NCBI GenBank assembly: GCA_012271065.1
Contig: JAAXHE010000121.1
Coordinates: 21,456 to 34,673 of the forward strand
Source: Candidatus Latescibacterota bacterium
Lineage (GTDB): Bacteria; Latescibacterota; UBA2968; GCA-2709665
Direction of reading: 5' to 3'
Length of the DNA stretch: 13,218 nt
Shown here: in pieces, positions 6,432-13,215 of the stretch
How positions within the stretch are numbered: position 1 is the first letter of the stretch
Layout of the letters: the number at the start of each line of letters is the position of its first letter
The notes under the pieces: generated by a model
Database searches by the model: none
The model's input: only the letters and a program-made list of their open reading frames with translations
Told to the model about the DNA's origin: nothing
Program-made: the position numbers and the translations under genes

Positions 6432-7427
6432 ATGCACGCCATCACGGTTAATGGTCTCTCCAAGCATTACGCGGTGCCCGAACGCGAGGCCGGTCTGCGC
6501 GCCGCGGCAAAGAGCCTTGTCAAACGGAAAACGAGGTTGGTCAAGGCCGTCGAAGCCATTTCCTTCAGCGTCGATCCGGGCGAGATCGTCGGGTTTCTCG
6601 GTCCGAACGGGGCGGGAAAGACTACCACGCTAAAGATGCTCTCCGGATTGCTCTATCCCACGGAAGGCGCGGCCGAAGTCCTGGGTCATATTCCTCATCG
6701 GCGAGAAAAGGCTTTCCTCCGCAGGATTACGCTCGTGATGGGACAGCGAAACCAGCTGATCTGGGACATTCCGATGATCGACTCCCTCGAACGCAATCGG
6801 GCGGTCTATCGGATTTCGCGCAGGGCCTACAGAGAGACACTCGATGAACTGACGGAATTGCTCGAGCTCGAACCGCTTCTGCCGAAACCGGTCAGAAACC
6901 TGTCCCTCGGAGAGCGGATGAAGTGTGAGATCGCGGCGGCCCTGCTGCATCGTCCGGAGGTACTCTTCCTGGACGAACCCACCATCGGTCTTGACGTTAC
7001 CATGCAGCGCCGCATACGGAGCTTTATTGAAGACTACAACCGGATGCACGGCGCGACGGTGCTGCTCACCAGCCATTACATGGCCGACGTCGAAGCGCTT
7101 TGCAAGCGTGTCGTGGTCATCCACCACGGCAAGATTCTCTTCGACGGTGCGCTTTCCGACCTCGTCACCCGATTCTCTCCTCACAAGACAATCGACGTTG
7201 AGCTCGAGACCGAAAATGCCGACCTCTCTCCGTACGGAGAAGTGGTGGAGGCCGCCGGGCTGCGCTACTCCCTGCGCGTACCCAAGGAGGCCACACCGCA
7301 GGTGACTGCGAGAATCCTGGGTGATTTACCGGTACTTGACCTGACCGTTGAGGACCCGCCCATCGAGGAGGTTATCGAGCAGGTCTTTTCCGTTGAAACG
7401 CCGGAAGACGGCGCCGACACGGTGTGA
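6432..7427 (+). CDS. ABC-2 transporter ATP-binding protein (COG4586 type)
   Basis: ATPase subunit that powers the two membrane subunits encoded immediately downstream. In its 331 aa it shows Walker A GPNGAGKTT (57-65), Q-loop VMGQRNQL (102-109), signature LSLGERMK (157-164), Walker B VLFLDEP (177-183) and H-loop His215 in TSHYMAD. The roughly 20-residue insert before Walker A (VPEREAGLRAAAKSL region), the GQRNQLIWDIP stretch and the LSLGER form of the signature are characteristic of the COG4586 group, which pairs with COG4587 and COG3694 permeases. A C-terminal domain of about 80 residues follows the nucleotide-binding domain. A purine-rich AAGGGGG lies 13 nt before ATG, a long spacing. Its TGA overlaps the next start as GTGA. 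The substrate of this exporter family is generally not established. Confidence 0.92.
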   Translation: MHAITVNGLSKHYAVPEREAGLRAAAKSLVKRKTRLVKAVEAISFSVDPGEIVGFLGPNGAGKTTTLKMLSGLLYPTEGAAEVLGHIPHRREKAFLRRITLVMGQRNQLIWDIPMIDSLERNRAVYRISRRAYRETLDELTELLELEPLLPKPVRNLSLGERMKCEIAAALLHRPEVLFLDEPTIGLDVTMQRRIRSFIEDYNRMHGATVLLTSHYMADVEALCKRVVVIHHGKILFDGALSDLVTRFSPHKTIDVELETENADLSPYGEVVEAAGLRYSLRVPKEATPQVTARILGDLPVLDLTVEDPPIEEVIEQVFSVETPEDGADTV

Positions 7428-8236
7428 GCCGAGTAACACCAATGCTTGCGATCTACTGGGCATACCTGAAAACCACCCTCGCGCTTCAGTTTCAATATCG
7501 CGTCGCCATGGCGATCTGGATGATCGGCGGGCTACTCGAACCGATGATCTATTGTGTCGTCTGGTCAACCGTGGCGTTAGCCAAGGGCGGCGACGTGGGC
7601 GGTTACGACGCCGGCGGGTTTGCCGCGTACTACATCGTCCTTATGGTCGTCAACATGTGGACGTTTACGTGGATCATGCACGAGATGGGCTATCGCGTCC
7701 AGCACGGCGAGTTGTCGGCGATGCTCCTGAAGCCGATCCATCCCATCCACAGCGATATTGCCGACAACATCGGTTACAAGACCCTGACGTTGTGCGTGCT
7801 GATCCCGTCCGCGGCCGTACTCTGCCTCCTGTTCAATCCCATGTTTGACTTTGAAGCCTTTAGCGTGCTCCTGTTTGTTTTCTCACTGGTCCTGGCATAT
7901 CTTCTCAGATTCTTCGTTGAGTGGGCACTCTCGCTCGTCGCGTTCTGGACAACCCGGACCGACGCGGTCAATCAGATGTATTTCTTCTTCGGCCTTTTCC
8001 TTTCGGGCAGAATCGCGCCGCTGGATCTGATGCCAGAGTGGGCCCGGGCGGTCGCTGACGCGCTCCCGTTCAAATGGTCGGTCGCCTTTCCCGTCGAGCT
8101 TCTCCTTGGCAGGCTCGACATGGCGCAGATCGAGCGCGGATTCCTGATGCAGATTCTCTGGGTCATCGTCGGACTCGGCATTGTCAAACTCGTGTGGCGC
8201 CGGGGTGTCAGGAAATATTCCGCCGTGGGATCCTGA
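7424..8236 (+). CDS. ABC-2 family transporter permease (COG4587 type)
   Basis: Integral membrane subunit of the three-gene exporter, 270 aa with about six hydrophobic segments: near residues 27-52, 63-85, 115-140, 147-180 (likely two close helices), 186-200 and 238-258. The cytoplasmic loop HGELSAMLLKPIHP (about 92-105) fits the conserved G-x-L-x-x-x-L-x-K-P coupling motif of ABC-2 permeases of this group. GTG 7424 overlaps the ATPase stop by 4 bp, suggesting translational coupling; ATG 7442, six codons later, is an alternative start. It acts in the cytoplasmic membrane, presumably as a heterodimer with the next gene product. Confidence 0.85.
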   Translation: MSRVTPMLAIYWAYLKTTLALQFQYRVAMAIWMIGGLLEPMIYCVVWSTVALAKGGDVGGYDAGGFAAYYIVLMVVNMWTFTWIMHEMGYRVQHGELSAMLLKPIHPIHSDIADNIGYKTLTLCVLIPSAAVLCLLFNPMFDFEAFSVLLFVFSLVLAYLLRFFVEWALSLVAFWTTRTDAVNQMYFFFGLFLSGRIAPLDLMPEWARAVADALPFKWSVAFPVELLLGRLDMAQIERGFLMQILWVIVGLGIVKLVWRRGVRKYSAVGS

Positions 8237-8264
8237 GAACAGCTTTATCGCGAGGTATTCGGTT

Positions 8265-9050
8265 TTGCGCAAATTGATCGTGATGTGGACGTTCCTGAAG
8301 ATTGGCATTCTTAATGAATTCGCCTATCGCGTCAACTTCTACGTTCAGGTCTTCCAGTCCGCGGTGAGCCTTGGACAGGCGCTGCTCGGGGTCTACGTGG
8401 TCTTTCTACATACGGAATCCCTCGGCGACTGGAGATCCTACGATCTGCTCGCCCTGATCGGCGTATTCGTGATCGTCGGCGGGGCGATTTCCATCGTTAT
8501 CCGGCCCAGTATGATGCAGTTGATGACGGACGTCCGCCGGGGAACGCTCGATTACACCCTCACGAAGCCGGAGGACGCGCAGTTTCTGGTCAGTATCAGC
8601 CAGTTTCGAATCTGGAAGGCGACCGACTTCGTGCTGGGCGGTATCGTGTTGTCGTACGCCCTTATCAAGAGGGGCACGGACGTCGGCGCCGTCGACGCAC
8701 TCACCTTCGGCCTTGTCCTTCTGTGCGGCGCAGCCACGATCTACAGCTTTTTCCTGGTCCTGTCCACCATTTCATTCTGGTATATAAAGGTCGAGAACAT
8801 CCTCAATATCTTCGATGCGATGGTCCAGGCAGGGCGCTGGCCCATCGGCATCTATCCCCACTGGCTCCGTTTCGTCCTTACGTTCATCGTTCCGGTCGCA
8901 TTTGCGATCACCGTTCCCGCCCGGGCGCTGACCGGCCGGCTCGATTCGGAGTCGCTCACCGCGGCGATTCTCGTGGCGGCCGGTATGCTGATCGCCTCGC
9001 GTCTGTTCTGGCGTTGGGGCCTTCGTCACTATTCCGGCGCCTCGGCCTGA
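8265..9050 (+). CDS. ABC-2 family transporter permease (COG3694 type)
   Basis: Second membrane subunit, about 261 aa, with some six hydrophobic segments. The loop DVRRGTLDYTLTKP (about 89-102) matches the R-x-G-x-L-D-x-x-L-x-K-P motif of COG3694-type permeases, the usual partner of the preceding gene. TTG 8265 is chosen because GAGG (8252-8255) lies 9 nt upstream; ATG 8283 is an alternative six codons later. The open frame extends back to 8181 inside the previous gene, but that extension overlaps it by 56 bp and lacks family character. The C-terminal LFWRWGLRHYSGASA is a typical end: permease 1 ends in a similar RRGVRKYSAVGS, which supports the two being diverged paralogues. Confidence 0.85.
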   Translation: MRKLIVMWTFLKIGILNEFAYRVNFYVQVFQSAVSLGQALLGVYVVFLHTESLGDWRSYDLLALIGVFVIVGGAISIVIRPSMMQLMTDVRRGTLDYTLTKPEDAQFLVSISQFRIWKATDFVLGGIVLSYALIKRGTDVGAVDALTFGLVLLCGAATIYSFFLVLSTISFWYIKVENILNIFDAMVQAGRWPIGIYPHWLRFVLTFIVPVAFAITVPARALTGRLDSESLTAAILVAAGMLIASRLFWRWGLRHYSGASA

Positions 9051-9087
9051 CTGAAACCCGGTCCGCGCAACGGAACAACCTCATCGA

Positions 9088-9125
9088 AGGCCGGCAGCAA
9101 ATTCCGGTGAGACTACTACCGGCCT
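9088..9125. other. GC-rich hairpin after the ABC operon
   Basis: AGGCCGG (9088-9094) and CCGGCCT (9119-9125) form a perfect 7-bp stem around a 24-nt region that can itself fold (CCGGT ... ACCGG). There is no U tract, so an intrinsic terminator is not supported. It is the only notable structure in the first half of the 204-bp gap between the exporter and the cupin gene. Confidence 0.3.
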
Positions 9126-9141
9126 GGCTCGAAGAAATGGC

Positions 9142-9170
9142 TTGCACACCGGGCGGGTTTCGCGCACAAT
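9142..9170 (+). promoter_or_regulatory. Possible promoter of the cupin-to-M19 operon
   Basis: TTGCAC (9142-9147) and CACAAT (9165-9170, 4 of 6 consensus bases) are spaced by 17 bp. They lie upstream of the cupin gene, in the only gap before it large enough to hold a promoter. The -35 match is weak (3 of 6). No clear operator palindrome was recognised near it. Confidence 0.38.
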
Positions 9171-9254
9171 TAACAGGCGATCTTCCGGGCGGCCCGCCTG
9201 TAAGTCTGTCCCGCCGTCAACCATTGTCATCCCTTTCAACACAGGAGTTGTCCT

Positions 9255-9656
9255 ATGTCCGGGAAAAAGGTCAGGTCGTTCGCCGCACACGCCAAAGACG
9301 CCCGCTGGAAGGAGGAGGGGTTGCGGCCCTATTTCACCTATCGGGACCTGGGTATCAAGGACGCCACGGAGGGGAAGGTTCTGGCGCACATCATCCGCGC
9401 CCATCAACCGTGTACCGGACCGCTGGGCTATCACTCACACGACCTGGATTTTCAGATGGTCTATCTGATCAAAGGATGGGCCCGCCTCTATTTCGAGGAC
9501 ATCGGCGAAATCCGGGTCGAAGCGGGTGACGCATGGTACCAACCGCCCGGGATCAGGCATGAAGTTCTCGAATACTCCGATGACTGGGAAGTGATCGAAA
9601 TCACCATGCCGGCCGAATTTGACACCCACGAAGAAGAACGTCAGGAATTCACATGA
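9255..9656 (+). CDS. Small cupin-domain protein
   Basis: This 133-aa single-domain cupin is a small beta-barrel that usually binds a divalent metal. Motif 1 runs GYHSHDLDFQMVYLIKG (residues 58-74) and motif 2 GDAWYQPPGIRH (91-102). The metal ligands would be His60, His62, residue 67 and His102. Residue 67 is Gln where the canonical motif has Glu, so the site is a 3-His/1-Gln variant if it binds metal. ATG 9255 has a good Shine-Dalgarno (AGGAG, 9243-9247). Its TGA overlaps the ATG of the next gene by 4 bp, tying it to the reductase. It may be an isomerase, a dioxygenase or a sensor of the pathway substrate; sequence alone does not decide. Confidence 0.88.
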   Translation: MSGKKVRSFAAHAKDARWKEEGLRPYFTYRDLGIKDATEGKVLAHIIRAHQPCTGPLGYHSHDLDFQMVYLIKGWARLYFEDIGEIRVEAGDAWYQPPGIRHEVLEYSDDWEVIEITMPAEFDTHEEERQEFT

Positions 9657-10531
9657 GAGTCGGGTTCATCGGTCTGGGAAATATGGGACAGCCGATGGCC
9701 GCCAATATCCTGGATGCAGGGCGCCCCCTGACCGTCCACGATACCCGGCGTCGGACTGGCCGCGAGCTGGAGGCGGCGGGCGCCACCTGGGCTGAAGACC
9801 CGAAGGCGGTTGCGGTTCGATCGGAAGTGGTATTCACCTCCCTGCCCGGCACCGAGGCTGTCGAGCAGGTCGTGTTGGGTGACGACGGGGTGTTTGCCGG
9901 TCTGGCCACGGGAACAACATACGTCGACACCAGCACCATCGCTCCGTCCGCAGCGCGCCGAATCTCCGCGCTCGGTGCGGAACGGGGGCTGCGCGTGCTC
10001 GACTCGCCCGTCAGCGGTGGTATCTTTGGCGCGCGGGATGCTGCACTCACCCTGTTCGTGGGCGGTGACGCGGCGGATCTGGAGCGGGTGCGGACCGTGT
10101 TGCAGACGATCGGCGGCAAGATCGTCCACGCGGGACCGGCCGGGTCCGGGAATGTGATCAAGCTGATCAACAACCTGATGATGTATGTCAACTTCATCGG
10201 CGCGTGCGAAGGCGTGGCGATGAGCGCAAGGGCCGGGATCGATCTGCAGTTGTTGCTCGATGCGGTCAAGGCGAGTATGGGACAAAGCAGGATATTTGAA
10301 CGCACCCTCTCGCTGTTCCTGAAAAACGCACAAATGGGTGCAACCACCGATCTGGCGGTGAAGGATATGTGTCTGGGGGTTGAGCTCGGGTCTGAGCTCG
10401 GGGTACCGCTGGAGGTCAGTACGCCGGTCAGGGACCTCATCGTCCGGTTCCGCGATGGGGGTGACAGGGGCCGGGATGAGTTTACCGACATGATTCCGGA
10501 CCTTCTGAGGCGTTCGGGCGTCGACGTTTGA
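9653..10531 (+). CDS. NAD(P)-dependent beta-hydroxyacid dehydrogenase (3-hydroxyisobutyrate dehydrogenase family)
   Basis: Cytoplasmic oxidoreductase that interconverts a beta-hydroxyacid and its semialdehyde or ketone, the family including 3-hydroxyisobutyrate dehydrogenase and tartronate semialdehyde reductase. The 292-aa protein has the Rossmann signature GFIGLGNMGQPMA (residues 4-16). The substrate-binding DSPVSGG is at 117-123 and the catalytic lysine is K170 in GSGNVIKLINN. The all-alpha C-terminal half is present and full length. An acidic residue (D29, in VHDT) after the second strand of the Rossmann fold suggests NAD(H) rather than NADP(H), a weak inference. It starts within the stop codon of the cupin gene (ATGA). 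The substrate is unknown; GarR-like and MmsB-like roles cannot be separated by eye. Confidence 0.92.
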   Translation: MRVGFIGLGNMGQPMAANILDAGRPLTVHDTRRRTGRELEAAGATWAEDPKAVAVRSEVVFTSLPGTEAVEQVVLGDDGVFAGLATGTTYVDTSTIAPSAARRISALGAERGLRVLDSPVSGGIFGARDAALTLFVGGDAADLERVRTVLQTIGGKIVHAGPAGSGNVIKLINNLMMYVNFIGACEGVAMSARAGIDLQLLLDAVKASMGQSRIFERTLSLFLKNAQMGATTDLAVKDMCLGVELGSELGVPLEVSTPVRDLIVRFRDGGDRGRDEFTDMIPDLLRRSGVDV

Positions 10532-10597
10532 TCGATCGGCGGCGGCGCATCGCGATGGGCGCGCGGAAAACTCCACCCAACACCATTGAGTACTTCC

Positions 10598-11728
10598 ATG
10601 AATATCTGCATCGTCGGCGCGGGAATCTTCGGGATGGCAGCGGCGCTGGAGCTGCGAAACAGGGGTCATGAGATAACGCTGATCGAACGCGGGCAAATCC
10701 CCAATCCGGAGGCGTCCAGCACCGATGTATCCAAGGTGATCCGGCGCACGAACTACCCGAACGAGACATACGTGGAACTCGTCACCCGGGCTGCGGCGCA
10801 ATGGCAAGCGTGGCACAACCGCACGAGCCGGTCGATTTACTTTCAGCACGGGGCGCTGATCGTGTCGCGTGACCTGGAAGCGGATCACGAAACACACGCG
10901 GGGTGGGAAACGTTGAACAGGTTGGGAAAGGACGTCTACGAACTCACGGCCAGTGAGGTCCGCGAAAGGTTCCCACAGTTCACCGTGAGCGACGAGGACA
11001 GTCTCTTCTTCGACCCCTGGGCGGGCTATCTGCGCAGCGGCCGGGCGCTGGAAGACCTGGCAAAGCTGGCGAGTGAGGCGGGCGTGACCATCCTGGAGAA
11101 CACGCTCGTTACCGCGGTGGAGGAAACGCCCGCGGGCGCCAGAGTCCGTACGGAATCCGAATGGAAGGACTGCGACCGCGCGGTCGTGTCGGCCGGCCCG
11201 TGGGTTTCCGAACTCGTTCCGGAGATGGAGAAACGCGTTCGCATCACGCGGCAGCAGATGGCGTTCTTCGCGCCTGAAGACCCCGGGCCTTTCGAACGGA
11301 CCCGTTTCCCGGTTTGGATGATCTTCTCCCCCGGGAACCTCTGGTACGGATTCCCCTATCTGCACGAGGGGTTCGTGAAGGTGGCGGAAGACAGCAAATG
11401 GGATGACGCTGAAGTGGACGTCTCCCGGGAACCGACCGACGAGTTTCTGGCGTGGGCACGGGAGTTCGTTGCGCGTCGCATACCGGGCCTGAGCGCTGCG
11501 CCGCTGGTCGGCGGCCGGTCCTGTCTGTATACCAATATGGCCGATATGGAGGACGAGGAATTCGTCATCGATTGGGCCCGGGGTTGCGAACGGGTGCTGA
11601 TCGCAGGCTGCGGATGCGGCCATGGCTTCAAATTCGGAGGCGCCATCGGGCCTGTCATCGCGGATGCGGTGGAAGACCGGGAGAACCCGCTGGGCGATCT
11701 GTTCAGGATTGGAAACCGCTTCGACTAA
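10598..11728 (+). CDS. FAD-dependent amine/amino-acid oxidase of the sarcosine oxidase family
   Basis: Flavoenzyme of the D-amino-acid oxidase fold, about 376 aa. The dinucleotide motif is VGAGIFGMAAALEL (GxGxxG at 7-12) with Glu30 at the end of the second strand for the ribose. The STDVSKVIRR stretch (about 40-50) matches the region after the first fold in monomeric sarcosine oxidase and N-methyltryptophan oxidase. Cys309 in SCLYT aligns with the cysteine that binds FAD covalently in monomeric sarcosine oxidase. The C-terminal GCGCGHGFKFGGAIG is the family's second flavin-contact block. It probably oxidises the C-N bond of a secondary or primary amino acid, yielding hydrogen peroxide. Start ATG 10598 is preferred over TTG 10586 because the family begins just before the glycine motif. 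The M19 gene follows after 12 bp. Confidence 0.9.
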   Translation: MNICIVGAGIFGMAAALELRNRGHEITLIERGQIPNPEASSTDVSKVIRRTNYPNETYVELVTRAAAQWQAWHNRTSRSIYFQHGALIVSRDLEADHETHAGWETLNRLGKDVYELTASEVRERFPQFTVSDEDSLFFDPWAGYLRSGRALEDLAKLASEAGVTILENTLVTAVEETPAGARVRTESEWKDCDRAVVSAGPWVSELVPEMEKRVRITRQQMAFFAPEDPGPFERTRFPVWMIFSPGNLWYGFPYLHEGFVKVAEDSKWDDAEVDVSREPTDEFLAWAREFVARRIPGLSAAPLVGGRSCLYTNMADMEDEEFVIDWARGCERVLIAGCGCGHGFKFGGAIGPVIADAVEDRENPLGDLFRIGNRFD

Positions 11729-11740
11729 GGGGACGATCCG

Positions 11741-12748
11741 ATGGCATTCAAACCGAAGCAAGTCTACGACGATGCGCTGGTGATCGACGGGTTGAGTGTA
11801 TGCAACTGGAACAGCGATGCCGTTTTCCGGCAATTGCGCGCCGGCAATATTACGGCAATCAACGCTACCGTCTCGACGTGGGAGAACTTCATCCAGACCA
11901 TGGCCCATCTCGCGGCGTGGATGCGGCGGTTCCGGGAGCGCGACGACATTCTGCAGGTGAAATCGACGGCCGATATACACGCCGCAAAGCGGCAGGGCAG
12001 GACCGGGATTATCCTGGGATTCCAAAACGCCTCTCCCATCGAGAACGAACTGGATCGCCTCGGCCTGTTTCTCGCGCTGGGGGTAAGGGTGATTCAACTG
12101 ACTTACCACGAGACCAATCTCCTGGGCAGCGGCTGCTGGGAACGGAATGACGCCGGTCTCAGCAATTTCGGCGTGGATGCGGTGCAGGAAATGAACCGGC
12201 TGGGCATTCTCATCGATCTGTCGCACGTGGGTCCGCGCACGACGCTGGACGCCATCGAAATGTCGGAGAAACCTGTCGCCATCACCCATGCCAACGCCCG
12301 TCGTTTCTTTGACCATCCGCGAAACAAGGAAGAGGAAGCGTTGAAACGCCTGGCCGAAAAAGGGGGCGTCGTGGGCGCGACGTCGTACACGCCCTTCCTT
12401 CCCAAAGGGTACGAAACGACCGTAGAGGATTTCGTGGACGCGATCGACGACATGGTGGAACGGATCGGCATCGACCACGTCGCCATCGGTACCGATTCCA
12501 CCCACGATCAACCCCTTGAATTCTGGCACTTCATCGCATCGCAGCAAGGTACCAAATTCCCGTCCACGTTCGCTGACGGTTCTATCCCGTACACCGAAGT
12601 GAGCTTTCAACCCCGGGGCATGGCCACGCTGCCCGAGTTCCCCAACGTCGCCGACGCGCTCGCCAACCGGGGATACAACGCCGGGGAGATCACAAAGCTC
12701 CTCGGCGGTAACTGGATGCGCCTGTTCGAGCAGGTGTGGAACGTGTGA
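11741..12748 (+). CDS. Peptidase M19 (membrane dipeptidase) family protein with altered metal site
   Basis: Homologue of zinc membrane dipeptidases, 335 aa, without a signal peptide, so cytoplasmic. The fold signature is clear: NRLGILIDLSHVG (residues 152-164, His162), AITHANAR (180-187, His183), HPRN (192-195) and GTD (D252). However, three of the five classical zinc ligands are replaced. The HxD of DGHND reads DGLSV here (Leu18, Val20), and the bridging Glu of the GVEGG-type motif is Gln95 in LGFQNASP. A subfamily with this DGL...GFQN form exists beside amine-catabolism genes in proteobacteria (from memory, not searched). It may have lost dipeptidase activity or bind a single metal. Shine-Dalgarno AAGGGGA just precedes ATG 11741. 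It is the last gene of the operon with the oxidase and reductase. Confidence 0.88.
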   Translation: MAFKPKQVYDDALVIDGLSVCNWNSDAVFRQLRAGNITAINATVSTWENFIQTMAHLAAWMRRFRERDDILQVKSTADIHAAKRQGRTGIILGFQNASPIENELDRLGLFLALGVRVIQLTYHETNLLGSGCWERNDAGLSNFGVDAVQEMNRLGILIDLSHVGPRTTLDAIEMSEKPVAITHANARRFFDHPRNKEEEALKRLAEKGGVVGATSYTPFLPKGYETTVEDFVDAIDDMVERIGIDHVAIGTDSTHDQPLEFWHFIASQQGTKFPSTFADGSIPYTEVSFQPRGMATLPEFPNVADALANRGYNAGEITKLLGGNWMRLFEQVWNV

Positions 12749-12767
12749 GACGTTTAGAGGAGAATCT

Positions 12768-12920
12768 GTCGACACACCGATGGACTATGCGGACGCCACC
12801 CTCGTGCTCCTGGCCGAACACATCAGATGTTTCGATATCCTTACCCTCGACCGCCGAGGCTTTTCGACCTATCGATCCAGTGAGAATCGCGGCTTCCGTC
12901 TGGTACTTGATTCGGGATAG
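12768..12920 (+). pseudogene. C-terminal remnant of a VapC-type PIN-domain toxin
   Basis: The frame reads a string typical of the C-terminal third of VapC ribonucleases: VDTPMDYADATLVLLAE, then DILTLDRRGFSTYR, and a short tail ending in TAG (12918-12920). The Asp in YADATLV and the TLDRRGF block are the late acidic and conserved positions of the PIN fold. The N-terminal two thirds, with the first catalytic Asp and Glu, are missing; the frame runs back into the end of the M19 gene. No antitoxin is visible. ATG 12780 would give 46 aa, with a purine-rich AGAGGAG 18 nt upstream, too far for normal initiation. It is a 5'-truncated, non-functional relic left by a deletion or insertion next to the operon. 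Confidence 0.72.
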
Positions 12921-12934
12921 ACGCAAAACCACAC

Positions 12935-12964
12935 CTGTCCAAAATCGGTTTTCGTCTTGGACAG
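12935..12964. repeat. Inverted repeat CTGTCCAA / TTGGACAG
   Basis: Two perfect 8-bp arms (12935-12942 and 12957-12964) surround 14 nt. The left arm is part of GTCCAAAATCG (12937-12947), repeated at 13147-13157. The right arm is part of TTGGACAGCA (12957-12966), repeated at 13091-13100 and 13206-13215. It is the best-formed unit of the terminal repeat cluster. Confidence 0.65.
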
Positions 12965-13090
12965 CATCTGGTTCAATTCCGAGAAGCAGTGCCTCAACCA
13001 ACCTTGCCTGAGTTTCACAAATTGCCTATTTCACGGGCTCATTGAGACAGAAACAGCACAATTATGGACCTCGGAAGAGTCACTTTATTT

Positions 13091-13100
13091 TTGGACAGCA
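13091..13100. repeat. TTGGACAGCA direct repeat, copy 2
   Basis: Exact copy of the 10-mer at 12957-12966, starting 134 bp after it. It is followed by TTG, against TCT at copy 1 and GTG at copy 3. No flanking gene is associated with it. Confidence 0.6.
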
Positions 13101-13146
13101 TTGTGCAGACCATGGCAACCTGGTTTTCGTTATCCGGGTCAAACCC

Positions 13147-13157
13147 GTCCAAAATCG
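13147..13157. repeat. GTCCAAAATCG repeat, copy 2
   Basis: Exact 11-bp copy of 12937-12947, preceded by a small CGGGT-CAA-ACCCG hairpin (13135-13147). Upstream, GGTTTTCGT (13122-13130) also repeats 12947-12955, so several words of the first unit recur in this second block in a different arrangement. Confidence 0.55.
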
Positions 13158-13205
13158 CTAATTGAAGCCATCTTTCGAGCCTCATCTCTGAAAATTTCAC
13201 GGTTC

Positions 13206-13215
13206 TTGGACAGCA
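13206..13215. repeat. TTGGACAGCA direct repeat, copy 3
   Basis: Third exact copy of the 10-mer, at the very end of the window, 115 bp after copy 2. TTTCACGG (13195-13202) just before it also occurs at 13029-13036, so a longer unit may continue beyond the window. Confidence 0.55.

Noticed and set aside
9641..12775. Very long open frame (over 1000 codons) on the minus strand opposite the cupin-to-M19 operon
   Set aside because: It lies antisense to four recognisable genes; GC-rich codon bias suppresses stops in the opposing frame. The translation shows no domain, is rich in His, Arg, Pro and Gln, and has no ribosome binding site logic.
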